Below, one piece after another: positions 55,267 through 64,000 of a DNA stretch of 64,000 bases (position 1 is its first letter; each line of letters begins with the position of its first letter). A model generated the notes under the pieces. It was not told the origin of the DNA, did not search any database, and saw only the letters and a list, made by a program, of their open reading frames with translations. The translations under genes and the position numbers were made by a program. The stretch is from contig CAMWKB010000002.1 of NCBI GenBank assembly GCA_947174705.1, positions 21,248 to 85,247 on the forward strand, read 5' to 3'. This DNA comes from an uncultured Lachnospiraceae bacterium. GTDB taxonomy: Bacteria > Bacillota > Clostridia > Lachnospirales > Lachnospiraceae.

Positions 55267-55401
55267 TTGTACAATATAGACAAATCAACGCAGGGCACGC
55301 TTGCGCTGCATGTCGCTCGTAGCGGTACTAGGCTCGAAAAAACCTCGCCAAGTGCCGACGGCTCCCTAGCACCCTGCTTTTGATTTGTCTATATTGCACA
55401 A
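55267..55401. repeat. Palindromic element 1, 22-bp arms
   Basis: Arms at 55267-55288 and 55380-55401 match at 21 of 22 bases and continue with GCAGGG/CCCTGC. The 91-base centre is GC-rich with smaller pairings. The arm contains ACAATATAGACAAA on the left and GCAATATAGACAAA on the reverse-complemented right arm. It sits between the cysteine desulfurase and thiI genes. No transposase or gene is inside. Confidence 0.8.
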
Positions 55402-55480
55402 CTAGGTTTTGGAACATTTAACTCGCAATTACCCAGATAAATTCTATTAAATAATTGTAGAGCATTATAACGAGTACCAG

Positions 55481-55561
55481 AACTTAGACAATGTAAACAA
55501 AAAGGCGGGGTGAGTTCGCTCCTGCGGTCGAACCCCGTTTTTTGTTTACATTGCATAAGTT
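55481..55561. repeat. Palindromic element 2, about 30-bp arms
   Basis: Arms at 55481-55511 and 55532-55561 are an imperfect inverted repeat ending GGCGGGGT / ACCCCG at the loop. The centre is 20 bases with a GAGTTCGCTC mini-hairpin. T-runs flank the stem on both strands, so it may also terminate transcription. The arm contains ACAATGTAAACAAA on the left and GCAATGTAAACAAA on the reverse-complemented right, like element 1. The rest of the gap 55203-55595 shows no gene. Confidence 0.8.
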
Positions 55562-55595
55562 CGTCACTCTGGCACAACGCCCCCAAGCATTCAAT

Positions 55596-56750
55596 TTAAT
55601 GGCGTGTGTATCGTCTCAGCTCGGGAACGATATCGTATAGCGCCTGCAATGTGTACTCAATATCCTCTTTAGTGGTGAGCACCGAAAAGCTAAAGCGTAT
55701 TGTTGAGCTAAGCAGGTCTTTGTCTACGCCGATGGCTTTCAGTGTGGCTGAGGGCTGTGGTTTATGGGATGAGCATGCGCTTCCTGCGGAAACGTAGATT
55801 CCTCGTTCTTCTAAGGCATGTAGCAGCACTTCACTTCTGATGCCTCTTACAGAAAGACTTACAATGTGTGAAGCGCTGTCTGTTCCCATGCAGCCGTTTA
55901 CTTTGATATCTTCCAGGTCTGATACGCCGCGGATGAACATATCCCTAAGTTCGTACAGGTGATCCATATCTCTGTCAAGATTTGCATACATTATTTCCGA
56001 AGCCTTGGCAAGCCCTGCGATTCCGGGAACATTTTCAGTGCCCGAGCGCATACCTCTCTGCTGCCCGCCACCGTAAATAATAGGACTTATTTTGGCCTTG
56101 CTATTGATATATAAAAAGCCTACGCCTTTAGGTCCGTGAATCTTATGCGCACTGACAGAGAGCAGGTCTATATTCATTCTGGACGGATAAATACGGAATT
56201 TACCGAATCCCTGTACCGCGTCCACATGAAAAAGAGTTCTTGGATTTATTCTTTTAATAAGCGCTCCTGCCTCTACAATCGGCTCCAATGTGCCTATTTC
56301 ATTATTAGTATGCATAATCGACACCAGAATGGTATCCCTGCATATTGCGTTTTGCAAATCTTCCAGACTTATTCTTCCCTGTTTATCCACCGGCAGATAC
56401 GTTACCCTGAATCCCTGTTCCTCCAGATATCTCATTGGCTGCAGTACAGCCGGATGCTCTATCTGTGTAGTTATCAGATGACGTCCGGTTCTATGATTAG
56501 CCATCGCCGTACCGATTATGGCAATATTATCCGACTCGGTTCCGCCTGATGTAAAAAATATTTCCTTTTCGTTTACCTTAAGTATTTTAGCCAGAGTTTC
56601 TCTTGAATCCCGTAAATACTGCTCTGCTTCTACGCCTTTATGATGCATGCTGGAAGGATTTCCATAATCCTCACACATAATCTTCGTCATAAGCTGCGTT
56701 ACTTCATCAAAGCATCTGGTCGTAGCCGAATTATCCAAATATACTTCCAT
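55596..56750 (-). CDS. Cysteine desulfurase (NifS/IscS family)
   Basis: 384 residues, a PLP enzyme that takes sulfur from cysteine. The PLP lysine is in SVSAHKIHGPKGVGFL, the catalytic cysteine in AGSACSSHKPQPSATL, and the start VYLDNSATTRCFDEV is characteristic. The short active-site loop suits the group II IscS-like type less than NifZ-like enzymes that partner ThiI in Bacillus; with thiI next downstream, service to tRNA thiolation is likely. It has its own promoter. Confidence 0.94.
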   Translation of the reverse strand: MEVYLDNSATTRCFDEVTQLMTKIMCEDYGNPSSMHHKGVEAEQYLRDSRETLAKILKVNEKEIFFTSGGTESDNIAIIGTAMANHRTGRHLITTQIEHPAVLQPMRYLEEQGFRVTYLPVDKQGRISLEDLQNAICRDTILVSIMHTNNEIGTLEPIVEAGALIKRINPRTLFHVDAVQGFGKFRIYPSRMNIDLLSVSAHKIHGPKGVGFLYINSKAKISPIIYGGGQQRGMRSGTENVPGIAGLAKASEIMYANLDRDMDHLYELRDMFIRGVSDLEDIKVNGCMGTDSASHIVSLSVRGIRSEVLLHALEERGIYVSAGSACSSHKPQPSATLKAIGVDKDLLSSTIRFSFSVLTTKEDIEYTLQALYDIVPELRRYTRH

Positions 56751-56797
56751 AAACAGCTCCTATTTTTATCATATTTTGTGTTAAAATCTCATAATTT

Positions 56798-56827
56798 AAT
56801 ATATGACACTTCTCATACCTTTGACAA
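56798..56827 (-). promoter_or_regulatory. SigA-type promoter of the cysteine desulfurase gene
   Basis: TTGTCA (56822-56827), 18-base spacer, TATATT (56798-56803) on the minus strand, starting just after the rsmE stop. Confidence 0.6.
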
Positions 56828-56828
56828 T

Positions 56829-57569
56829 TTATTCTTCAAAATGATACATCAACCATGACAATACCGTAAGAGCCGCTGTCTCCGTTCTTAGAATACGCTT
56901 GCCCAGAGTAATGGGAACAACGCCTTTTTCTATGGCATATGTAATCTCCTTTTCCTCAAAACCGCCCTCCGGTCCAATAAAAATACACACTGATTCACCC
57001 GGACGAATATTACCTACCAGCTCTTTTGTCTTAGACATATCCTGCGCCAATTCATAGGGTATTAATCTAATATCAAATTGACTTGCATAGTCAACGGCAT
57101 CTTTCATGTTCATAACTGATTTAATTTCGGGTATAACACTACGCTTACTCTGTTTGGCTGCCGCTTCCGAAATACCCTGCCAGCGGCTTATTTTATTTTT
57201 TGCCTTTTTATCATCGAGTCTGACAATGGAACGCGCTGCCGATACCGGAATTATTTCATATACACCCAGCTCTACTGCCTTTTGTATGATCAGTTCCATC
57301 TTATCAGCCTTAGGCAGACTTTGAAAAAGATATATTTTAGACGGAAGCTCTACGCCTTCCTCCCTGATAAAACGCAGTGTGCATACAACTTCATCATCTG
57401 TAAACTGCTCGATTCCACAGCGGTATTCTTTATCATCAACGCCGTTGCTTACTGCGATTTCCTCTCCGATTCTCATACGCAGCACATTCTTTATATGATT
57501 TACGTCACTGCCTGTTATGATAATCCTGTTTCCCTGGATTTGCGACGGTTCAACAAAAAACTGATACAT
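56829..57569 (-). CDS. rsmE: 16S rRNA m3U1498 methyltransferase
   Basis: 246 residues of the SPOUT family: N-terminal PUA-like domain (YQFFVEPSQI, GSDVNHIKNVLRMRIGE) and a trefoil-knot domain ending IGPEGGFEEKEI and ILRTETAALTVLSWL. It methylates U1498 of 16S rRNA. AGGAGTGAAGGA precedes the ATG, which lies 55 bases inside the VanZ frame. Confidence 0.95.
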   Translation of the reverse strand: MYQFFVEPSQIQGNRIIITGSDVNHIKNVLRMRIGEEIAVSNGVDDKEYRCGIEQFTDDEVVCTLRFIREEGVELPSKIYLFQSLPKADKMELIIQKAVELGVYEIIPVSAARSIVRLDDKKAKNKISRWQGISEAAAKQSKRSVIPEIKSVMNMKDAVDYASQFDIRLIPYELAQDMSKTKELVGNIRPGESVCIFIGPEGGFEEKEITYAIEKGVVPITLGKRILRTETAALTVLSWLMYHFEE

Positions 57570-58018
57570 TCCTTCACTCCTACAAAAATCAATATACCAA
57601 GTACTGCGCCCGCACTGTCTATCATTACATCGCGCACGCTTCCTGCCCTCCCCAGCACAAAGAGTTGGTGAAACTCATCGCTTGCTGCATAAAGCATCGC
57701 CAAAAAAACAGCAAAAACGCTTCTTTTAACCAATGTAAGCTGCCAGTTTTCCAGCCATAAATATAGTAAAACAGATAAAATCGCATATTCGGTCATATGT
57801 GCCGCTTTCCTGATATAGCCTTCAATCGCAGTGGAAATTCTGCGAAATTCTTCTTCATCCCAAGGCAGATGAAAAAAAGTTCCTGCCGAGCTTACAATGC
57901 GATAACTAAAGCCTACGCTTACCTCACTGGACTCATCCGCCGGCTGCGAGGAAAAAACAAAAATTATGCACATCCAGATTATTGCAAGCAGACCTGCAAT
58001 TGTACTTCTTTTTATCAT
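57515..58018 (-). CDS. VanZ family membrane protein
   Basis: 167 residues with four membrane segments, the VanZ-like KAAHMTEYAILSVLL after the first, and YAASDEFHQLFVLGRAGSVRDVMIDSAGAVLG. The family is named for a teicoplanin-resistance gene but its biochemistry is unknown. The ATG at 58018 overlaps the last base of the prmA stop (TAATG), suggesting coupling; an upstream start at 58048 would lie wholly in prmA. It overlaps rsmE by 55 bases in another frame. Confidence 0.88.
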   Translation of the reverse strand: MIKRSTIAGLLAIIWMCIIFVFSSQPADESSEVSVGFSYRIVSSAGTFFHLPWDEEEFRRISTAIEGYIRKAAHMTEYAILSVLLYLWLENWQLTLVKRSVFAVFLAMLYAASDEFHQLFVLGRAGSVRDVMIDSAGAVLGILIFVGVKECISFLLNRRKSRETGLS

Positions 58019-59004
58019 TATTCCATACGGGCCGTTACCGACGCCCATTCACCTTGATGGGTGACTTCGAGCACGCTAAGCCCTGCCTCTCTGACAGCCT
58101 TCTCCACCATCTCTTCTTTTCCCTGAATTATTCCGGATGTAATGTAAATACCGCCCTTTTTAATATGCCTGGTAATAACAGGCGTAAGTTCCACCAATAC
58201 ATCGGCAAGAATATTCGCCACTACGATATCATAGCACACATAACCGACTTTGTCCTGTATTTCTTTTTCCGTAATGATATTTCCAATCATCATGTGAAAA
58301 TCATCTTCCGGAATTCCGTTATCTTCCATATTCTGTCTTACAGCCTCAACTGCGCATGGGTCAAGATCCGTTCCCACCGCTTTCTTTGCGCCGTACATAA
58401 GTGAAACGATTGCAAGAATCCCGCTTCCGCAGCCTACGTCCAAAAGCACCGTCTCAGGCGTCAGAAATTTCTTAATCTGCCGTATACAAAGCTGTGTCGT
58501 CTCATGCATACCGGTTCCAAACGCAGTCCCCGGATCAATATGCAGAATCTTCTTGTCCTTATCCTCGTCCTTTACTTCTTCCCATGACGGAATCACCAAT
58601 AAATCATCAATATAAAATTGATGGAAAAATTCTTTCCAATTATTAATCCAGTCAATATCCTCTGTTTCTTCGACGCTTATCGTGCCTTCTCCGATATCCA
58701 TAAACATTCTCAGGTCGTCAAGTTCGCTGTTAATCTGACTGAGAATCGTCTCTTTATCCGTAGCCTCACCGTTTATTTCAAGACTCCCGTCTTCTTTCTT
58801 TTCCACAAAAAAGCTAAGATAGGCAATGCCGTCATCTTCCGCACCGACAGGCGGAATGTCTACGAACATTTGTTCTTTTTCCCATGCGCTGAGCGGTACC
58901 TTATCCTCTATCTGCGCGCCTTCTAAGCCGATATCATATAATGTGCTTATAATTATATCTTCTGCTTCCGTCAATGTTTTTATTTTAAATTTAACCCATT
59001 TCAT
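58018..59004 (-). CDS. prmA: Ribosomal protein L11 methyltransferase
   Basis: 328 residues: an N-terminal substrate-binding domain (about 1-120, WVKFKIKTLTEAEDIIISTLYDIG) and a SAM methyltransferase domain with FGTGMHETTQLCI, LLDVGCGSGILAI and NPVDP-like IVVANILADVLVELTP. It trimethylates L11. First in prmA-vanZ-rsmE, common order near dnaJ in Firmicutes, which is also true here (dnaK-dnaJ upstream beyond a DUF3048 gene). Confidence 0.95.
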   Translation of the reverse strand: MKWVKFKIKTLTEAEDIIISTLYDIGLEGAQIEDKVPLSAWEKEQMFVDIPPVGAEDDGIAYLSFFVEKKEDGSLEINGEATDKETILSQINSELDDLRMFMDIGEGTISVEETEDIDWINNWKEFFHQFYIDDLLVIPSWEEVKDEDKDKKILHIDPGTAFGTGMHETTQLCIRQIKKFLTPETVLLDVGCGSGILAIVSLMYGAKKAVGTDLDPCAVEAVRQNMEDNGIPEDDFHMMIGNIITEKEIQDKVGYVCYDIVVANILADVLVELTPVITRHIKKGGIYITSGIIQGKEEMVEKAVREAGLSVLEVTHQGEWASVTARME

Positions 59005-59040
59005 ATAATTGCACCTTTGCCTTTTTCCATATTACATAGA

Positions 59041-59069
59041 ATTCTATCATTTTTAGATTTAACTTGCAA
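59041..59069 (-). promoter_or_regulatory. SigA-type promoter of the prmA operon
   Basis: TTGCAA (59064-59069), 17-base spacer, TAGAAT (59041-59046) on the minus strand. Confidence 0.7.
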
Positions 59070-59134
59070 TCAATCTGCACATATTAATCAAATACACATG
59101 CAAACATGTCTGCACAGTTCATTTCCGGCAATAT

Positions 59135-59172
59135 AAAAATGTCCTCCGGCCAAATTTCCGGAAGACATTTTT
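59135..59172 (-). terminator. Intrinsic terminator of the DUF3048 gene
   Basis: AAAATGTCTTCCGG / CCGGAGGACATTTT with an eight-base loop and T-rich end on the minus strand, 21 bases after the stop. Confidence 0.9.
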
Positions 59173-59193
59173 ATATAAAGCCACCTTTACGGC

Positions 59194-60378
59194 TTACTCA
59201 TACTCTACAAACTCACTATACTCTTTCCATATATTGCAAACCCAGGTCTTGCCCTGATTGAAAATAATTTCATCTCCGTTTTCATCAAAGAACTTAGCGG
59301 GTGTAAAGTCACCGTCATAACGTGACCATGTTCCCTTGATCACTTTTCCGTTTGTAAATACAATGGCGTCGCCTTCTCCATGTACGCCAAAAGCGAGATA
59401 GTCTTTTGCATCCCTGACCTCTCCATGACAGTACTGGAATACTACATTAGAAACTGTCAGCTGGTCGCCGTTGTATTCATCAATCTGCTTTGAGCCATCC
59501 TGATAACGGTAATACAGATGGTCATCCTCATTATATTCAAAATAAGGATGATATGAACCGTATCCGCCTGAATTGCCGCCCGACTTTCCACCGGGATATA
59601 TAAGCGTAGCGTCGTCATTGTCCTTATAGTCGGCAACTACGTCATCCGCAGCAAATAAAAACGGCGGAACATAGTCTGCATCATATTCCCAGTCATATCC
59701 AAGTCTGTCAACCGCTTTCAACAGGCCGGAAATTTTAAGATATCCGGTGAACTCTTTTGCATAACCCGGGCGGTCCACTCTGTAGAATGCCTCGTCAGCC
59801 GGATTATGAATTCCCTCAACAGCCGCACTGACATTATATACGTTAGGACGGTTTATAAGCTCCTCAACATAGGGCTTTGCAAGTCCCCAGTTACAGTAAA
59901 TAGCTTCATAGCCCGTTGCTACATAGACGAAATAGTCACGACTGCTTCTTACAGGTCCGATTCTCTCTAAGTCATCAAAATTTTCAAAAACTGCCATAAG
60001 CCTTGTTATACGGCCTTCAACAGGCGCTTCATAAATTATTCCTGCCTGGGAAAGTCCATACTGCGGCATTGCAGGCTTATTATTAGGAATCATGACTGCA
60101 ATAGGTCTTCTGGTAGCGACATCTTTATCCGTCCACTCTCCGGTCAGATAACTTTGCATTTTGCCATTTACAACTTCTCTCTCTTCAATAACCGGATAAG
60201 CTCTTACTATTTCCGGCTCTTTTTCTTCTTCCTCTGCCGGTTTCTCCGGCTCCACTACAGGTGCTTCAACTTCCGGCTCTTTTGTAACTTCCGGTTCGGG
60301 TTTGCTTCCGCAGCCTCCCAGAAAAGAAAAAGCAAGCAGGAAGGAAGTCATTAGTACGACGATTTTTTTTCTGTGCAT
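59194..60378 (-). CDS. DUF3048 lipoprotein (YerB-like)
   Basis: 394 residues. Signal peptide with lipobox LGGC, lipid at Cys23; a Pro/Glu-rich linker (about 27-60); and DUF3048 with RPIAVMIPNNKPAMPQYGLSQAGIIYEAPVEGRITRLMAVF, IGPVRSSRDYFVYVA and a C-terminal subdomain (about 270-390). The family is widespread in Firmicutes as membrane lipoproteins; function is unknown. It follows the dnaJ terminator and so has its own transcript. Confidence 0.9.
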   Translation of the reverse strand: MHRKKIVVLMTSFLLAFSFLGGCGSKPEPEVTKEPEVEAPVVEPEKPAEEEEKEPEIVRAYPVIEEREVVNGKMQSYLTGEWTDKDVATRRPIAVMIPNNKPAMPQYGLSQAGIIYEAPVEGRITRLMAVFENFDDLERIGPVRSSRDYFVYVATGYEAIYCNWGLAKPYVEELINRPNVYNVSAAVEGIHNPADEAFYRVDRPGYAKEFTGYLKISGLLKAVDRLGYDWEYDADYVPPFLFAADDVVADYKDNDDATLIYPGGKSGGNSGGYGSYHPYFEYNEDDHLYYRYQDGSKQIDEYNGDQLTVSNVVFQYCHGEVRDAKDYLAFGVHGEGDAIVFTNGKVIKGTWSRYDGDFTPAKFFDENGDEIIFNQGKTWVCNIWKEYSEFVEYE

Positions 60379-60531
60379 ATCTCTCTCCCTTTGTGTTTTT
60401 TTTGCGATATTCTTTTTTATTATAACTTAAAAACCATGTTCTGTACACAGATAAATCGTGGAATTAGTGGAAATTGTTTGTTTATTTGTCAAAAACAGCG
60501 CTCATAATACTTAATAAAGCGTCTTTATATT

Positions 60532-60567
60532 AAAAAAACTGCCAAAATTTGCTTTGGCAGTTTTTTT
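60532..60567 (-). terminator. Intrinsic terminator after dnaJ
   Basis: AAAAAACTGCCAAA / TTGGCAGTTTTTT with a seven-base loop and seven T's on the minus strand. Confidence 0.95.
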
Positions 60568-60575
60568 AACGCGTG

Positions 60576-61736
60576 TTATTTTCTAAATCTCTTCTTTCCT
60601 TTTGGTTCTTCATTACCCGAAGACGCCTGCTGCTTGGTCGCGTTCAAAGAATTTCCGGTTATCTCGTCAAACTGCTTTAGCAGCTCCTTTGCCTCCCGCG
60701 AAAGTTTATCCGGCACCTGAACCACCAGCGTAACATAATGGTCTCCACGCACATCCTTATTTCTAAGAGACGGTACTCCCTTACCCTTAAGTCTGACTTT
60801 GGTATCTGTCTGTGTTCCCGGTTTAACATCATAGATAACCTTACCGTCAACCGTATCAACCATGACCTCGCCGCCCAGTGCGGCAACTGCAAAGGAGAGT
60901 GGAACCGTAGAGTAAATATTTGTATCCTGTCTCTGGAAAATCGGGTGACGTCCTACTATAACTTCTACAAGTAAATCACCTCTTGGTCCGCCGTTTGTTC
61001 CCGGCTCGCCTTTATCACGGATTCTTACGCTCTGTCCGTTATCAATACCTGCCGGAATTGATACCTGGATTTTTTTCTTATTGGCAATATAACCTGTTCC
61101 ACGGCAGTCCACACATTTTTCTTTAACAATTTTGCCTGTTCCATGACAATCCGGACAGGTCTGTACATTTCTGACTGTTCCGAAAAATGACTGCTGCGTG
61201 AATACAACCTGCCCTTTTCCGCCACACTTAGGACATGTCTCCGGGCTGGTTCCGGGCTTAGCGCCGCTTCCATGACAGGTAGTACATTCATCCTTTAAGG
61301 TCAGCTCTATTTCTTTCTCAACGCCAAATACCGCTTCTTCAAAGGTTATTCGGACACTTGTACGTATATTAGCGCCCTTCATCGGCCCATTATTTCTGCC
61401 TCCGCGGCGCCCGCCTCCAAAGAAATCTCCGAAAATATCTCCAAAAATATCCCCGAAATCCATACTGTTGAAATCGAAACCGCCAAAACCGCCGCCTGCA
61501 CCTTGCTCAAAGGCAGCATGACCATATTGGTCATACTGTCTTCTCTTTTCCGGATCACTTAAAACGGCATATGCTTCAGATGCTTCTTTGAATTTCTTCT
61601 CGGCTTCAGCATCTCCGGGATTCATATCGGGATGATATTTCTTAGCAAGAACTCTGTATGCTTTCTTGAGTGCTGCGTCATCGGCGCTCTTATCTACGCC
61701 AAGGACCTCATAATAATCTCTTTTCTGCTCTGCCAT
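60576..61736 (-). CDS. dnaJ: Chaperone protein DnaJ
   Basis: 386 residues. J domain with HPD at 35-37, a Gly/Phe-rich region (about 75-110), four CxxCxGxG zinc motifs ([32 protein letters not shown]) and a C-terminal substrate domain. A type I DnaJ that delivers unfolded proteins to DnaK and triggers its ATPase. The 30-base gap from dnaK suggests one transcript. Confidence 0.97.
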   Translation of the reverse strand: MAEQKRDYYEVLGVDKSADDAALKKAYRVLAKKYHPDMNPGDAEAEKKFKEASEAYAVLSDPEKRRQYDQYGHAAFEQGAGGGFGGFDFNSMDFGDIFGDIFGDFFGGGRRGGRNNGPMKGANIRTSVRITFEEAVFGVEKEIELTLKDECTTCHGSGAKPGTSPETCPKCGGKGQVVFTQQSFFGTVRNVQTCPDCHGTGKIVKEKCVDCRGTGYIANKKKIQVSIPAGIDNGQSVRIRDKGEPGTNGGPRGDLLVEVIVGRHPIFQRQDTNIYSTVPLSFAVAALGGEVMVDTVDGKVIYDVKPGTQTDTKVRLKGKGVPSLRNKDVRGDHYVTLVVQVPDKLSREAKELLKQFDEITGNSLNATKQQASSGNEEPKGKKRFRK

Positions 61737-61766
61737 TATACTTCCTCCAAGCCCCTACAAGTCATC

Positions 61767-63644
<1,878 letters not shown>

Positions 63645-63707
63645 CTATAATTATATACCTTTAATTTATATATCTTAATTTATATATCAACTAATCCATT
63701 ATACGGA

Positions 63708-64000
63708 TTAACTTACAACTGCTACCATACTATGTCTTACCACCGTATCACGATAGGTATAACCTTTTTGCAGTTCCTGTGCAATGACGCCGGATTCGTA
63801 TTCTTCACTCTCAACCTGCATCACAGCGTTATGGAAATCAGGATTAAATTCCTCTCCTACTGCAGCTATAGGCTTCACATCCAGATTGTCAAGCTCTTGT
63901 ATAAGCTGCTTATAAATCATTTCCATTCCCTGTGCAAATGCACCACTCTTTTCCTCTTCTGAAACCGATGCAAGACCTCTTTCAAAATTATCAACAACCG
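63708..64000 (-). CDS. grpE: Nucleotide exchange factor GrpE, C-terminal part
   Basis: The window cuts this gene; about 96 codons of the C-terminal part are present and continue past base 64000. VVDNFERGLAS, FNPDFHNAVMQVESEEYESGVIAQELQKGYTYRDTVVRHSMVAV is the GrpE core that forms the four-helix bundle and beta-wing that open the DnaK nucleotide pocket. An internal ATG at 63926 is not a gene start. It is next to dnaK as expected (75-base gap). Confidence 0.95.
   Translation of the reverse strand, partial: VVDNFERGLASVSEEEKSGAFAQGMEMIYKQLIQELDNLDVKPIAAVGEEFNPDFHNAVMQVESEEYESGVIAQELQKGYTYRDTVVRHSMVAVVS

Noticed and set aside
55389..55586. 65-residue minus-strand frame across palindromic element 2
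   Set aside because: It reads through the inverted repeat, has no ribosome binding site and no recognisable protein pattern.

Overview
The window looks like chromosome from an anaerobic, motile Firmicute of class Clostridia, most likely family Lachnospiraceae. The support is pyruvate formate-lyase with its activase, a 2[4Fe-4S] clostridial ferredoxin, a type III glutamine synthetase (GlnN), YjfB and YvyF motility proteins, the ireB-ruvX-DUF1292 cluster, GdpP-L9-DnaB and MreB/Mbl-FlgF-FlgG gene orders, moderate-to-low GC and strong AGGAGG ribosome binding sites. This is core chromosome: no phage, IS or CRISPR was seen. Most genes are on the minus strand.

Layout. 1-1500 (+): end of pflB, pflA, a 32-residue membrane peptide and a ferredoxin. 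1500-7700 (-): a MerR-type protein, dnaB-rplI-gdpP, rpsR-ssb-rpsF and DUF951. 7700-12000 (-): sirtuin, leuA, HPr and glmM. 11900-18900 (-): recD2-comFC-yvyF, two unknown membrane proteins, then cdaA-cdaR-glmM. With gdpP this puts both the synthase and a hydrolase of cyclic di-AMP in one window. 18900-22300 (-): mbl, two flagellar rod/hook genes and a rod-binding protein. 22300-27400 (-): uvrBA with an upstream SOS box. 27400-31800 (-): a secreted 1279-residue subtilase and, just upstream, a lipoprotein that repeats the protease's prodomain-like segment. 32000-37400 (-): CtpA, the divisome hydrolase module ftsE-ftsX-M23, and a PucR-type regulator. 37600-41400: divergent WecG-like protein, YjfB (+), CPBP protease, CvfB, acyl-ACP thioesterase and tRNA-Gln(CUG). 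41600-44100 (+): LytTR regulator, DUF3021 membrane protein and ABC transporter. 44200-46500 (-): glnN behind a two-hairpin leader with an internal terminator. 46600-53600 (-): U32 peptidase, O-methyltransferase, MltG-like protein, YlbF-like protein, RNase J, DUF1292, ruvX, ireB and mtaB. 53700-57000: HPr-like protein (+), thiI and cysteine desulfurase (-) separated by two related palindromic elements. 56800-64000 (-): rsmE, vanZ, prmA, a DUF3048 lipoprotein and dnaJ-dnaK-grpE (grpE cut by the window edge).

The best candidates for undescribed biology are: (i) the subtilase/prodomain-lipoprotein pair at 27431-31729; (ii) the glnN leader at 46378-46458, where a hairpin and a terminator share bases; (iii) the paired palindromic elements at 55267-55561, which look like two members of one repeat family; and (iv) the LytTR-DUF3021-ABC cassette with 21-bp-phased direct repeats upstream of its promoter. 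All calls are from reading the sequence; no database search was run. Several starts were moved downstream of the longest open frame where a ribosome binding site or terminator decided the matter.
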